From Brachionus manjavacas (Eukaryota > Rotifera > Eurotatoria > Ploima > Brachionidae), in NCBI GenBank assembly GCA_019054805.1, contig JAHQIY010000039.1:186001-250000 (forward strand): a stretch of 64,000 nucleotides of DNA. Direction: 5' to 3'. The number at the start of each line of letters is the position of its first letter. Positions within the stretch are counted from its first letter, which is position 1. The notes below the pieces were generated by a model. It made no database searches. It was not told the DNA's origin and saw only the letters and a list, made by a program, of their open reading frames with translations. Made by a program: the position numbers and the translations under genes. Of the stretch, positions 10,754 to 23,545 are shown piece by piece.

Positions 10754-13700
10754 TTATGAATCCAAATCGCTTGTTTTTTCATTAGAACTAATTTCAAGCA
10801 TGTCACCTTGGCTTTGTTCATTCTCATTCGAATTTTCTTTGGTATCATCTTTGGTTTCCTCATCCCCATGTGAACCTTGCTCATGTTTAATCTCCTCCAT
10901 TTTAGTTTCCTCATTGACAGCGTCTTGGCAGCTGTTATCTTGACTATTTTCATTTAGCTGCTTTATTTCGTCATCGGACTTTTTGCCATCCTTGGTGTCC
11001 GAGTCCTTTTTTTCCGGTTCACTCTTGGCCAATTTTCCATTCGAATCGGAACTTTTTTGACCTCTTCTTGTCGAGTCACTTATGTCATCTAGCACTTTGT
11101 TCAATTGGGTCCTAGTTCTATACAAACAATCTTTCACTCTTAAGTACTTGTCATCCGAATCCTTGCTAAACCTTTGCTCGTCCCTGAGCTTCTTCTTCAA
11201 CTCGCTGGCTTCATCGACCAGCTTTTGCTTGTGCCGGTCCAAAGTCCTGTTCAAAACTTTCACCCGGTCCAGCTCGTCCAACGCTTCCTTGTACTTCAGG
11301 TCGATTTCATTCAAACTCTGCTCGCATTTTTGCAATTTTTTAACAGTTGTCAAAACGTCAATGGTAGAACCATTGATCTCGACAATAGTCTGATTGATCT
11401 CCTTAGGTTCAGGCCTGGAAGCGGACCGTTCCAAATAAGAATCAAAAGAAATAATTTTATCTACAATTTCCTCATCAGCAGGCAGCTTATAGAAAAAAGT
11501 TAGACCAGAAGAAGCTAGAGATCGGTCAGTAAGATTCCTATAGTTAATTAAGCCATCTTTGGTATTTAGTTTTTTTAGCAAGGCTTTGCATTTAGACCTG
11601 GACAAATTTAGGCCTATCAAATAGAATAGATCTTCCAAGTCCTTTTCGTTTATGCAATTGTTTCTATGTGAGTCTATGTAAGTAAATGAGAATAGCAGTT
11701 CTGGGTACAGGGTTTTTGATCGAAGAAATGTTTTGTCTTGTTTTTGGTCATCTGTTTTTTTGTTTTCTTCGTCTGTTTTGGATTTTTTGGCGTCCGATGT
11801 TTCCTCTTCGGACAACTTGCGCTTTCCACTTGAGCTGGTCTTGTCCGAGTCTTCGCGCAAGCCAAGCATGTGTTTGTAGACCTGAAATGCACTGTCCCTA
11901 AGAAGCATTTCATGAAAGAGTTCAGCAAAAAGAAACACTTCAAATGAGCATTCTTTGTTGTCTTCTCGGCGATAATCAAGTATGTGTGATAATGAGACCA
12001 ATTGGCACTCAAATTTGTTCTGTTTAAATGTTGGTGATGGATGGACTATGATGTGCGGTGTGACCGGCAAGCGATAGGCCTTTTCTCGCTCTGTCCTGGA
12101 CAATTTTGACCATGTGTAAGGCTGTGTTGGTTTTTTGTCCTCTTTAGGATCACTTTTTGCCATGTCCTCGTCCATTATCAAGCTTTGCTGAGATGAATCA
12201 ATTGCATCGTCCAAAAAAGACGCTTCTTTAGGGTCTATGGAAACATCTATTCCATCTTGGGCCTTCGATAATAAAAGAAATTAATTTAAAACACTCCAAA
12301 ATCAATCATGGATTTTTATCAATTTTTTTTTGTTATTGCTTTTGCTTTGAAATTTTGTTTTAAGTAGTTTTTAAATCAAAGTTTTATCAGTAATTGTTTA
12401 AGGCAATTTTTCAAAGAATTCAGCTTTTTTATATTTATATATAGAGAAAAAAAAGTTGGAATTTTTTTCTAAATCCACGCCACTCGACGCTAAGTGTGAC
12501 ATTTTTCTTACTTTCTCCGCCTCCAAAGCATCTTTTAATCTAATTATAAGCTGTTGTTTGAGACCCTTGGTGTCCAAATTTCTTGCTGCCAGTTCACATC
12601 TGAGCTCATCGACTTTGATTTTTTTCAAATCCAGCTTGGAGTAATGTGTAGGCTCCTTGACTTCATCAGTATTAATTGAATTCGAAGTAAGATTGGTTTC
12701 GGAATCAGTGCCTGCTTCAGTTTGCCCATCGTTTTCGGCCTTCACAAGTGTAAACGTTTAGAAAAATTCAGCAGTACAGAAAAGAAAAAAAATTATAAAA
12801 AAAAGTGCCTTGGTCAGTTTGCTTTGATCGTCACCATTGCACGGCTTAACCGGTTCTTCTCTGACCGGTTCATTAACCCAATCAGGCTCTTTTTCAATCA
12901 AATTTTGGTACGACTCCACTTGTTTCTGATATTCCACATTTGTGGGCATAATACTCCATACATTGGGAACAAATATCACTGTGTTTTCAACATATTTTTC
13001 ATCATCAAGTATCAGCGATTCTTCGTCAGATGAACCATCTGTCCGTGACTTAAACTCCTCGTTTCTATTATATTGAATGTCCAGATATCGGAACCTATTG
13101 AGTTTAATGATAAAAATTAATCATCTCAAAATCATTCTAATCCATTTCCTCAAATGGCTATTAGTGTGAATTCCTTTATGATTGAGAATTTAATGACTTT
13201 TTTCTATTTTTTTTTAATTCTTTAAATAGATTTTTATCAGAATTTATTTTTTAAAATTCAAAATAAATATTTTTGTTATCCAAAATGTAATTTTTAATTT
13301 ATTATTTTTTTAGATAATTTTAATCTAAAAAAAACTGTATTAATTGATACTAAATTTGAGAAAAAATTGAATCTAAACTTTGATTGACAGAATTTCATAC
13401 TTTTTTTACACATTTTTTGCAGTGTAAATTTATAAACATGATTAATAATAAAAATATTAAATTCAAAATCTAACAATCGAAATTGCATTTAATAAAATTT
13501 GACAACAATTTTTTTCAATTCAAATCAAACCTTAGAAAGCAAATGAAAAAAATACCATTGACAATTATATCAGAATCAATCCATTTTTTTTCTGTTTCAA
13601 AAACTAAATCTTTAACAATCTTATTTATTTAAATATTATTGATCTTTTTTATTTTTTAATAAAGCGCCTCTCCATCAGACTACTAGACAAGCAAAGCTAG

Positions 13701-15910
13701 CAGGAACATCTCAGAGTCAGCATTATTTGAAAAAAATTTCCAAGTCCAAATTTTAATTAAATTCACATTCAACCCTCATAATCAGTAGTGGTGTTCTCTT
13801 ACTCTATATACGAAAAATTATCTCATTACGGGAACACTTTAACCCCATTGATCTTTTTTAATTGAATTGATTTAAGTGAAGTGTAAAATTTTATATCAAT
13901 TCAGAGTTTTTTCCAGAGATAATTAATAAACAAAATGTTTAGAAAATTTTAAATTCTATATTTTTTAAATAAAAAATTTTCATTAAATATTTAGATTCTT
14001 TTTTTTTTAATTTTCCTTAAATTTTTGTTTATACTGAAAAAATTTTCTTAAATTGGTACTAAATTTTGTTAGTTTTTTTTTAATCAATTCAATTAAAAAA
14101 GATCAATCAGGTAACAAAAAAAAGAAGTCATTTGATTTCCATAATATGCCCCTTAATTTAGGCTAAACTAAACACAAATCTTTTAATATCAAACTATTTT
14201 TTCGACTTTCGACCTCCTTGCCCAGAAAATCCCTTGACTACCCAAAATATTCCAAAAATGTGCACATCACGTCCAAAAGCCCTAAATTCTCAGACAACCA
14301 GTGTTTAAAAAAATAGTCAAAACGTACCATTGATTGCATGGACTAAGGTCAATACCTGTCAAGTGCTTGACTGTTCTGACCGCTGTATTAATGAGAGTTT
14401 GGGTGTTAGTGGCGGGACTGGGGCCGTCCAGAGTGGGCGACCACGGTCCGCCAAGAGCCATCAGCTCGTGTTTTCCCTTGTTGCCGACCAAAAATTGAAT
14501 AACCTTTGCCGGACTTTCATACCGGTACTCTTTGAAATTGTCCTCGGCCAAAGAACAGCATCTTTTGAAAAATTCATCCGGACCTGGCATGGACAACAAC
14601 ATTACTTTGACTTGCCATCTATAATCTACATCACCGGGATCAAAGACACTAGTGTTTCTTGACAAAGGCAACGCGTCCTTATTCATTATGTGAAATTGAC
14701 TTTTATTATTTAACTTCAAGGGTTTTGACAGACTAAATGAATTAAGCCAACTACTCTTACTGTCAATGTAATCACTAGGTATGTAAAGAAGAGGATAGCG
14801 TTGTTTTAAGGTGCACACATTGTTATACAATGTGTCAATTGGAAGCTTAGGAAGCTTTAGAGAGTGGCGACTTTTGGACTCTTTGAACTCCTTGGGTGGC
14901 TCTTTGGTGTCCGTTTTTGTGTCTTTGACAGGGTCACGTGAGCTCTCTTTAAATGTGTCTCGTTCCTTGTTTTCTCTGGGATCGCGAGGTTTCGGGCCCG
15001 GATAAGACAAACGCTTTGACATGTTGACAGGGCTTTTGGATTTGGAAGAGTGTTGAACGCGTCTGATGTCGCGGCCTGAATCGTTGCGATTCAAGCGTCC
15101 ATTGCGTGCTCTCTGAGAGGAGTCTCTTGATCTTGACCTTGACCTCGAGTGAGCCTTTGATCGGCTTCTGGACCTCGAGCGTTTGCCCAATGTTTGATTC
15201 ATATTGTTGTTAGTTACGGCCGCGGCTAGTGCCGACACCAAATTTGTCTGATTTTGCTGCGCTGTTTGCGCCAATTGAGTCAACAGTGCTTGAGCTAGGA
15301 GAGGATTTTGGGTCAAGTTAGGAAGAACTGTTGGCATTTGATTTGTCTGATTGCTGTTCGTTGATGACTCATACTTGGGCGTCGATTGATTTTGATAGCG
15401 GTTCGGCGTTGATCGATCACGTGACGAGCTTGAATAATTAGACACTTTGGAATAAGTGCTAGACTTGTTCTTGGACTCGTTTCTCGAGTCGTAACTTTGG
15501 GATTTGGGATTAGATTGGTTTTTAGAAGAGTTAAAGCTAGTGCTCATGGTACCACCAGGCCCCAGCAAATACGACTGGTTAGAAGAACTAGAATTTGAAT
15601 TTGTTTGTGTTGCTAGGCGATTTTGTGAGTGCCATTGGTAGCCAGAATTGTTGGTCGTAGTCTGAGTGTTTTGTGTGGAGTTCTGGGTGCTTGAATTTGT
15701 GTTTGTGGCAGCGACAATGGCGGGAAGATTTGCGGCCAAGTTGTTGATGTTGACATTTCCTAGAGAAGAGAACTGGGCGAGAAGGTTGGCTGCTGCTGAG
15801 CTGTTGAACAAGCCGGAAAGGTTTGAACCTGACTCTTGAGTTGGATTTGGCTGTGTATTTCGCTGGCTCTGCCAACTCCCGCCTGTGCTGCTCGAGTTGT
15901 AATGTGACAT
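10754..15910 (-). CDS. CCAR1: CCAR1/DBC1-family cell cycle and apoptosis regulator
   Basis: Nuclear coactivator and RNA-processing scaffold. Four exons: 14328-15910, 12809-13094, 12512-12739 and 10754-12262, giving 3606 coding bases (1201 residues; human CCAR1 has 1150). Order: Asn/Ser/Gln-rich N-terminus, RS tract (about residues 240-290), the conserved block with LYIPSDYIDSKSSWLNSFSL, VIQFLVGNKGKHELMALGG and LTGIDLSPCNQW, SAP domain in exon 3 (LKKIKVDELRCELAARNLDT), IIVHPSP...SLSHILDYRREDNKE, the inactive EF-hand-like FTYIDSHRNNCINEKDLEDL, a coiled coil and an acidic tail. Every junction reproduces the human protein order (W restored at exon 1/2). The S1-like OB domain of vertebrate CCAR1 is not seen in the N-terminus. 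Exon 2 appears to end at a GC donor (AAG|GCACTT). Intron 1 (about 1.23 kb) contains a foldback. Confidence 0.95.
13847..14107. repeat. 261-bp foldback with perfect 26-bp inverted ends, CCAR1 intron 1
   Basis: The arms 13847-13872 and 14082-14107 are exact inverted copies (starting ATTGATCTTTTTTAATTG). The interior is AT-rich and non-coding. The structure is MITE-like, but no target duplication is evident, so the superfamily is unassigned. Confidence 0.55.
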
Positions 15911-15929
15911 TTTTTTTATTATCTTTTTT

Positions 15930-18300
15930 CTTAGTTTTTTTTTCTCCTATTCTTAGTACTTTTTATTTTATTTATTTTTGTGTATTGGTTCTGTAGCTTT
16001 CTATGCTGTTAATTTGAAAATTATTATTAATATTTATTATATATGTGTATTTCTCTAGATTAAAGAGGGCAATAATTATAATTTTTTTCGTATACTAAAT
16101 CATATAACAGATTTAAATTGAAACTAAAAAACTTAACTTTTATTTAGCTTATTTTTAAATGTCAAATTCATTGATTTAGATAAAAATTTTATTATTTGGT
16201 TTTTATTCATTTAAGCTAAAGTTTAAAGTTTTGATTTTTTCGTCAACACGATTTAAATAAAAAGATTTTTATAAAATTAAAAAAAATAAATTGTTCAAAG
16301 ATGTCGCAGCTCAAAAGGAATTTTTTTTCATTTTCAAAAAAATTCGAAAGCTTTTGACCCAACATCAAAAATCGTATTAAGTATGGTATTGCGACAAGTT
16401 CCACAGCTAACTCATCTCTTACATAAAGATTTAATTTTTAAATATAGACAAAAAGTTTTTAGTTTAAAAATTTAAACCTAGAAGCTTGATATTCAAAAGT
16501 GTTTGGATATTAAATTGAATACGATCGAAGACGTCCTTCGCCCAGCTTCTGGCAGATTTTAAAAAAAAATTTAATTTAAATTTGCAGTTAGCTTTATTTT
16601 TAAAATTAAGGAAATAAATTATTAGTGATAATTTTGGAATTTATTTCAAAAATCTAAATCTTTTTAATATTTCGAGTAATCATTCTACAGATTTTATTTT
16701 ATTTAATAAAATATTTTTTTTAATTTTTATTTAACGACTAATATTTTTTATTTGGTTGTTATTAAGTCTCCAAACAACAATAAAATAAAATAAAATAAAC
16801 CACACCATCGATGAGTTTTTTTTTCTTTTGATTTTATTAACTAATTCTCAAGTCACTAGATTGATTAGTTTTTTAAATGAATTTAATTTAAAAAACGTTG
16901 ACAGTATTTCTCACATATTGATCATAATAATTGATTAATTATAATTTTTAACATTTAGGTGTATTTTTCAATTTTTTTGTCAAAATGATTCATATTTATT
17001 GTCTATATATTCGAAAATTTTTTAAGTAATAAATAAGAAAAATTAATTTAAACAAATAAAGGAATATAATAAACCTGAAACAGAATGTTCTTCTACTATG
17101 GAATGCCATATTATTCATATTCACCAGCATTGTATTACAGAGGATGGTATTGAAACTGAACAACTGAACAAATTATCATACGAATGATTTTATTAATATT
17201 TTTATTTCTTTATTTTATTTTTATTTTCTATTAAAATAACAAGGAGAAGGAGAATTTTATTCTCTTCCTTGTCGAAGCGCTTTTTTAAATAAAATATGAA
17301 TCTTTGTCTAAAATTAATCTTCAATATTCAATACATAAGTATTAAAAAATTTGGAAGGAAGTTATAGCATTAACTCAAAAAAAAAATTAAAACATATTTC
17401 AAAAAGGTTAGGAAAGTCAAGTCGAGAAAATTAATCTAAAATAACAGTTTTTATAGATCAAAATATAAAATAATGGAAAAAGGTTAACATTTATCCAATT
17501 TTCAAAAAAGGAACTCGTACAGAAGTTCACTTTTTTCCTAAAAAATTTTGACAGAAAACAAAGATCAGACAAAGAAAATTAAAAAATAAATATCAAAATG
17601 ATCAAAAAACAAGAAAAAAAGATTAAATCAATAATCAACAATGCTATATAACACTCGGAACTAGATTTGTCCTTAAACAGTGCAGTTTAAAAAAAAATTT
17701 TCCATGAAAAATAATTTTGATGATTTTGATTATAATTTCTCTTTTTTCTTTTGGAAAAATGATTAAATTTTTTAAATGTTATTATCTATAATTAATTTTT
17801 TATATTTTCATAAAGAATAATTTTAAAAATAAACAAATTTTTAAATATTCTTCATCTAAAATAAGTTATGAAAATGGTAAAATCAAAAAGAATTTATCAA
17901 TAAAAGCATTCATAGACAGTACTTGTGCTTTAAAATGGCATTGGTAAAATTAAGACATTATGATAAAGAAACAATTTTTTAAGTAAGCTTTGTTTGGTAT
18001 AATTATTTAAAAATATATTTTAAGTTTTGAATTCTATTTTTAAAAACAATTTCAATTTTCATATTATTAAATAGGATATTTTTAATATAGATTCAAACTT
18101 TAAATAAATAGATAAGTAGATTTTTTAATTTTTTTTTTAATTTTAAAACAGGTGTTAAGAAAATAAAAATTATTTGAGAAATTTTTTAATTTTTTTATTC
18201 AAAAATCAGAGAATTTTTTTTTTATTAAATTTGAAAAAAAAAATTTTATAAAAAAAAATTTCAGCTATAAAATAAGTCAAATTTTTGGTGGCTAAATGTT
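15930..18300. other. AT-rich spacer, CCAR1 5' flank to BNIP1 3' end
   Basis: No conserved gene was found. The CCAR1 promoter presumably lies just above 15910. The one curiosity is the short Tyr-rich frame at 17085-17153, followed at about 17240-17275 by an imperfect GA/CT-rich stem-loop. Confidence 0.4.
17085..17153 (+). CDS. possible 22-codon Tyr-rich micro-ORF
   Basis: ATG to TGA encodes MFFYYGMPYYSYSPALYYRG followed by W and Y: 8 Tyr, 2 Gly, 2 Pro and 1 Trp in 22 residues, unlike the Lys/Asn/Ile/Phe bias of chance frames in this AT-rich DNA. An AG (in ACCTGAAACAG) lies two bases before the ATG, so it could be a terminal exon or trans-spliced. No family is recognised and chance cannot be excluded. 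Confidence 0.2.
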   Translation: MFFYYGMPYYSYSPALYYRGWY

Positions 18301-18306
18301 TAAAAT

Positions 18307-19056
18307 TTAAAAAATCCGCTTCCATACAATATAAAAAACAACCGAAAAGAAAAAGCAAAGACTAAGTATAATTAATAATTTGTCTGTAAACTCGCGTCTT
18401 CCAAGTCGCATAAGTAGTCTTTTGCCTTCTGAAATCGAGCTTTTCATCAGACCAAAATCCTGCTGTACATTTTTAATAGAATTAGATGATTCTTTAAGAA
18501 CAGGTAATATATCGCTGGTTTGGTTTTGTGTCCATTTCAGCTGACGATTAACTTCATTAAACTTACTGGTGAGATCATTATTTTTTTTGACAAGCATTTG
18601 ACTAGTTAAATTACGTTTTTTCACTTCGATTCCCTCCTGACTTAAATTTCCGCTAAAAAGCCATTCTCTTTCACTCTGCTCTATTTTTATCTTGGCTGAT
18701 AAAAATGCATTTCTGAACCGATTTTCGATGTTTGATAAATGTTCTTTTTCAATTTGAAGTTGATTGATGAATACTTCTGTTGACGAGCTAGATTCCGAAT
18801 CTGACTGGGGACATGGTCTGGTAAATTTTGATAAAAAACTGCTTGATTCATTGATGTTAAACGATTCGGTGTAATCTTTCATTTCGTTTAATTTTTCCTT
18901 GAATTCCCTGATGCCTCGTTTTATCTCATTGCTTTTTGCTTCCAAGGCATCTCCACTGGCAACTATGAGTAAATGCTGAAGATTCTTTTGAATCTCACAA
19001 TCGATGGACAAGAGATCATTTAAGTAATTTTGAATATCATTCATCTTAAATTCCAT
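18307..19056 (-). CDS. BNIP1: BNIP1/Sec20 Qb-SNARE of the ER
   Basis: ER membrane SNARE for Golgi-to-ER retrograde fusion with syntaxin-18 and Use1. Single exon, 249 codons. The N-terminal half is coiled coil; the SNARE helix runs about residues 165-220 (QLKWTQNQTSDILPVLKESS to SSISEGKRLLMRLGRREF), and GRREFTDKLLIILSLCFFFS with VVFYIVWKRIF forms the C-terminal tail anchor, matching NRRELTDKLLIFLALALF...YIVKKRLF of human BNIP1 (228 residues). The human C-terminal PFL extension is absent. The first ATG is at 19056; ATG at 19044 is directly preceded by TTTAAG and may be the true start if the mRNA is trans-spliced there. Moderately diverged but no frame damage. Confidence 0.92.
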   Translation of the reverse strand: MEFKMNDIQNYLNDLLSIDCEIQKNLQHLLIVASGDALEAKSNEIKRGIREFKEKLNEMKDYTESFNINESSSFLSKFTRPCPQSDSESSSSTEVFINQLQIEKEHLSNIENRFRNAFLSAKIKIEQSEREWLFSGNLSQEGIEVKKRNLTSQMLVKKNNDLTSKFNEVNRQLKWTQNQTSDILPVLKESSNSIKNVQQDFGLMKSSISEGKRLLMRLGRREFTDKLLIILSLCFFFSVVFYIVWKRIF

Positions 19057-19069
19057 AGATAAAAAAAAT

Positions 19070-22000
19070 TATTTTTTTTTATGTTAAGACTTTGGACAAT
19101 AAAATCCACAGTGCCTTACAAATGTGCATTCAAATAAATATCTGAACGAAACAGTCCTTTTCCGCCAGAACGCTATTTTCGAATGCCATATATCTGTGAA
19201 ATATGTGAAATTTTTTATTTGTGTACGAGCCTTTGCTAGTTATAATTAAATACTTGATTATAACAAGCCTAAATGGTACAGCTTTTTTATTTTTTTTTAA
19301 ATTAAAATAATGATATTAATATTTGAAATTTACACGTAAGTTTGAATTTTTTTTGTTAACTTGATAAAAAAATTAATAAATGCAATGCAATTTTTTTGTC
19401 TTTATAAATTCAAATTAAATTTAGAAAAAAATAAAAGATATTGATAATTAAAATGGTCACTTGAAAAAAATTAGAAAAATTATTTTTTTTTAGAAAGAAA
19501 AATTATTTATCTAAAATCAAATTCTAAATCATCAAATTTATGTCTGATAGAAAAAAAATTTTTTAGCTCAAAAATGAGAATAGATTTTTTTGCATTTTAA
19601 GTTTCAACATTTAAGCTTTATAATTTTGTTAAAATTCATCTTATTTTTATAGATTTTGTTGTTAAATTTGAATCATCCTATTTGGGTACTTTGTTGTTAA
19701 ACTTTTCAAATAACTCTTCAATCAACAACTATATTTTATTTTCATGTATTTTATAATTTTTTTATCAACTATTTAATAAAGAATTTAAAAAAATGAAGTG
19801 TAAATCGATTTCTTGAGACAAAGGCGCTCATCTGTTGATTAACCTTGAAAACTGAGTTATTCTAAAAAAATAATTAAATATTTTTTATTTTCTGAGTTTT
19901 AATCGATTTTTATTTGATTCAAAAATAAAACCAGGTTGTTTAACCAGGGGTACTGGGGCATTCAGTCTAATCGAAAATTAAAGAATATATTGCCTTGATT
20001 AAAATAATTTATAAATTTTCTTTTATTTCTATGTTTTTAATTTATTGAATTTTTTTTTTGTCAGGAAATAAGTCATGATTTTAAATGAAACTCTTACCAT
20101 TTAATCAATTTTATTCATTTTCTAGTAGAAATTACTTTATAGATAGAATATTTTTCAAGTTCAAAAGCGATATTACTACTACTACTTAGGTAATAATTTG
20201 CAAAAAAATTTATTTAATCAGTCTAAAATATTTAATTTTGTGTATTTTATTTTTATGTCGCCAAGCGATTAAAAAATTTAATTAAATTTCGGGGCAGCGA
20301 GTAAATTTGATTTAGCTATCATTTTTTATGTAAATATTAATGATTATTTAAGCTTTGGGAAGCTTAGGCTCGAAATAAATTTCTTGGAAAGAAAAATAAT
20401 AAAGTTAATAATAAATTTCTTAAAATAATATAAGCATAATCTGCTGTTTATTGGAATAATGAATCAAAATTTAAAAAAAAGAAAAAAATTCATATCAATT
20501 TGAGTAAAAAATGTCAAATGAATTTGAATTTGAAAATGAATTTTCTGTCGTCAATGTCCCTATAATAAAATCTAATTTACGCCTATTCCAAGGATCACAT
20601 TAAATAAAAATTTTTTTAAAAAATTGATATTTTATTCTTTCCTGTTCTTTATTTAAAAGACTTGAAAAATTCAATACTAAAAAATTTTTCAAGGATTATT
20701 TTAATTTGAGTGTCTTTAAATTGAATTAATAAGATCGAAATTGCATAAAAAAAGAAATTTAGACTTTTGAATAATAAAGATAAGATATTTTTTTAAGTAA
20801 ATTTAAAAAAAAAAAAGAGTTTAATTTTTATCAAATTAGTGAGATATTAAAAAAATATTGGTTTATATAAGCATGATGAAAATATTATTTTTGGGACATA
20901 ATTAATAATTGATTAGATAAGTAATAGATGCACACAACTTATGTGTCATAATGAATCGTTTAAAGTTCTTTTAACTCCATTTGAAAAATCAATTTTAATT
21001 TTATAAAATTATTAATTAGTAGTTTTTTTCATAAGAAAATTTTTTTTTAGGAAAATTTCAATTAGGGGTCATTTTTCAAGAGAAATTGAAAAAAAAATTC
21101 ACATTAATTTTAATTTCCAAGTCACGTTTTCGATGACAAAGTGAAAAAAAGCAAGTGTTAACCATGAGTATCACAAAAATAAAACTATGCCTGTACATTA
21201 TGAAGTGAATAAAAACAGAATTATTAATAAAATAAAAATTTTATGCTAAATATTAGATTCACTACTTATTCGCCAAATTACGTAATAAACAACAAGAAAA
21301 ACACAAAGATTAAGTATCTAACACAAGTTGTAAGCCAAAGGAATGCATCTAAGTCTTCTGTGTTTTCAAATATTGATTAGATTTTGTGCCATTAAGTAGA
21401 TGACAACAAGACCGGCAAAAACCTTTAACAAAATTAATTGAAAAGTATTTTCTAGCTATTAATTAATTATATATTATGTTTGTAGCAGAATTATTTAGCT
21501 ATATCAGCACATTTTTAGTCTATGTGATCAATTATTCATAGTTTTTCATTTCAAGTTTTGAGTAATATTTCAAAGGTAAAATCCAGGTATATAAAACGCT
21601 AAGACTATAAAAATTTCAACATCATTGAAAATTCTAAATGTGCCTTTCTAGAGACTTGCGAGAGTTGTTTATAACAATATGCAATTTTCATACACTTTTC
21701 TATAGCAAAAGATAAAAATGGGTTCTTAAGGTACGTTATTTAATTACGTTCAACAGACAACCTCGATACCAAACATGGTAAAACTCAAAAGCAAAAGTCA
21801 ATTTTTATTTTATTTCTTTGGGCAAAATTTAAAACAATTTCAAAGAGTTTCAAGTTAATTTGAAAGGAGGACAGCTATTTAGTCTTATCAACCCTAAATT
21901 AGTAGAAGACATCTCGTTAAAACCGTAGGAAAAAATTGATCTAAATGCTAATTAATTAATTAGATTATTGAGATATCCCATCACAGTGGTGGGTAATATT

Positions 22001-22610
22001 TTTTAGCAAGTTGAATGCTTGAGGAATTGGGCTCATTTGAAATTGTTGAGTTTTGGGTGGGAGCTTGAGCGAAGGTTAAGTAACATAATACTTTATTGTA
22101 ATCAGGAAAGTATCTTTCGATGAATTTTTTAAATAGATAAATGTTTATCTAAGAATGAAGCCGGCTGAAGAATCTCATATTCGAAGGAATGATCAACAAA
22201 GGATATTGTAAGCTTTAAAATGCTCAGAGTAATTATGTTAAATATGAAGCAAATTTTGGAAGTGTGCATGATTTATTTATTTTTCTATAGTAAGGCTGGC
22301 ATTAATTTTTTACTCATTATCTGATACTTTGAAACTTTGAATTCCCAGCTTTGATTGAAGTTTAAATTGGACTTTTTGCTATGCTTAACACTCACTTTAG
22401 TCATTTAATATCATTTATTTTTAGGTACAAAATTCAGGTTAGAAATTAATTTTCCATCTTATTTAAATAATTTAAATTATTCTTTTCTTTAGATTATTTT
22501 TTCCTCCCAAGCTAGAAGTTAAGAGAGGGGCCCATCGCAAACAATATTTAATACCAAACTTTACTTGAAAAAATCTAAAACGAAATAAACTTTTTTTAGT
22601 CTCTTTTTCT
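19070..22610. other. gene-free AT-rich spacer, 3.5 kb
   Basis: No open frame of note and no RNA gene recognised on either strand. A TATATAAAA at about 21589 resembles a TATA box but nothing recognisable follows it. Could contain distal 5' UTR exons or enhancers of the KLF gene downstream. Confidence 0.35.
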
Positions 22611-22623
22611 CTTGAGTCTGGCC

Positions 22624-23545
22624 CAGAGTTGTTCAAAAGTCACAAGTCAAGTCCAAGTCCGGACTTTTTTTTCAAAAGCTTATGCTTACCGCTTCACTCA
22701 ATTGGCCGAGATGACATGTTAAGTAGTCTGTCTTTTAACGCTTCGTTTGGACCGCGTTGTGAATAAGTGAAAAATGTGTTCGACTTTTTTTTTTATTGTG
22801 TAGCCGGTCGAGCCAAAGCTCCTTCAGCAAAGTTAAAAAGTTTTAAATTATATTACTAAATATTAAAAAAAAATGTTTAAGAATAAGATAGCATCGTTAA
22901 AAATTTAAAATAAGTTCAAAAATTAGTTAAAACAGGAGTTTGGATAAGTGGATATAGTTGATCAATTAAAAGATAATAACCGCACAATGGAGTAGGATAT
23001 GTTATATCTCTAGACTCAAAGTTGAACTCGTTCACAAGTCGACAGGTTAGGGGAACTTGCTTCTGCAGACTTCTTCTAATATAATTCTCGCCTAAATCAA
23101 ACAAACGGTTATCGACCCTGTGCAACTTCAAATCTTTAAGGGTACAGTTGAATAACCTTTCGGAGGGGGTGTCATATTTAAGTTTAAGGATACTGCGTGA
23201 TGCAGAGTTTTAAGATGAGAAGATGAGAGAGATTTAAATGAGTGATACTCATTCGTGGTTTTGCATGCATTCGATTTAGCTAAATCCATGCAAGTTTAGA
23301 TTGAACTGGTTGAAAATGCATGCGTTTTTACCCAAAACCTGAAGATTTTTTTGTTGAATTAGTCTTGAACAAAGCCTAAATTTATTTCAATCTAATTTAA
23401 ATGCGTAAATTTTGAACCGTCAGGACCAAAATTTGATCTTTTATCTCTCGAAGCTTAAACACATTAAACTTGTTAAATAATAAATTTTATTTTTTTTAAT
23501 TAATTTTTTTTAAGTCCTGTCTTGGACTTTTTTTAAACAACTCTG
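22624..23545. mobile_element. hAT-type element with perfect 8-bp target duplication
   Basis: Terminal inverted repeats CAGAGTTGTTCAAAAG and (complement of the right end) CAGAGTTGTTTAAAAA are flanked by identical 8-mers GTCTGGCC at 22616-22623 and 23546-23553. The CAGAG start and 8-bp duplication define the hAT superfamily. It is non-autonomous: no transposase is visible, and much of the interior is a minus-strand LINE remnant. Sub-terminal AAGTC repeats occur at both ends. Confidence 0.8.
22790..23190 (-). mobile_element. LINE 3'-end remnant nested in the hAT element
   Basis: The minus strand encodes DTPSERLFNCTLKDLKLHRV and NRLFDLGENYIRRSLQKQVP, the C-terminal extension typical of jockey/CR1-type reverse transcriptases (pattern DTPS...RLxxLNxxYxxxAxxxxNPL). 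Some 100 nt after the frame ends lies CTGAAGGAGCTTTGGCTCGA with a GAGC/GCTC hairpin and an A-rich tail at about 22790. 5'-truncated and defective. Confidence 0.65.

Noticed and set aside
19070-22610. TATATAAAA near 21589 as a gene promoter
   Set aside because: TATA-like words are frequent in this composition and no credible coding or RNA gene follows.
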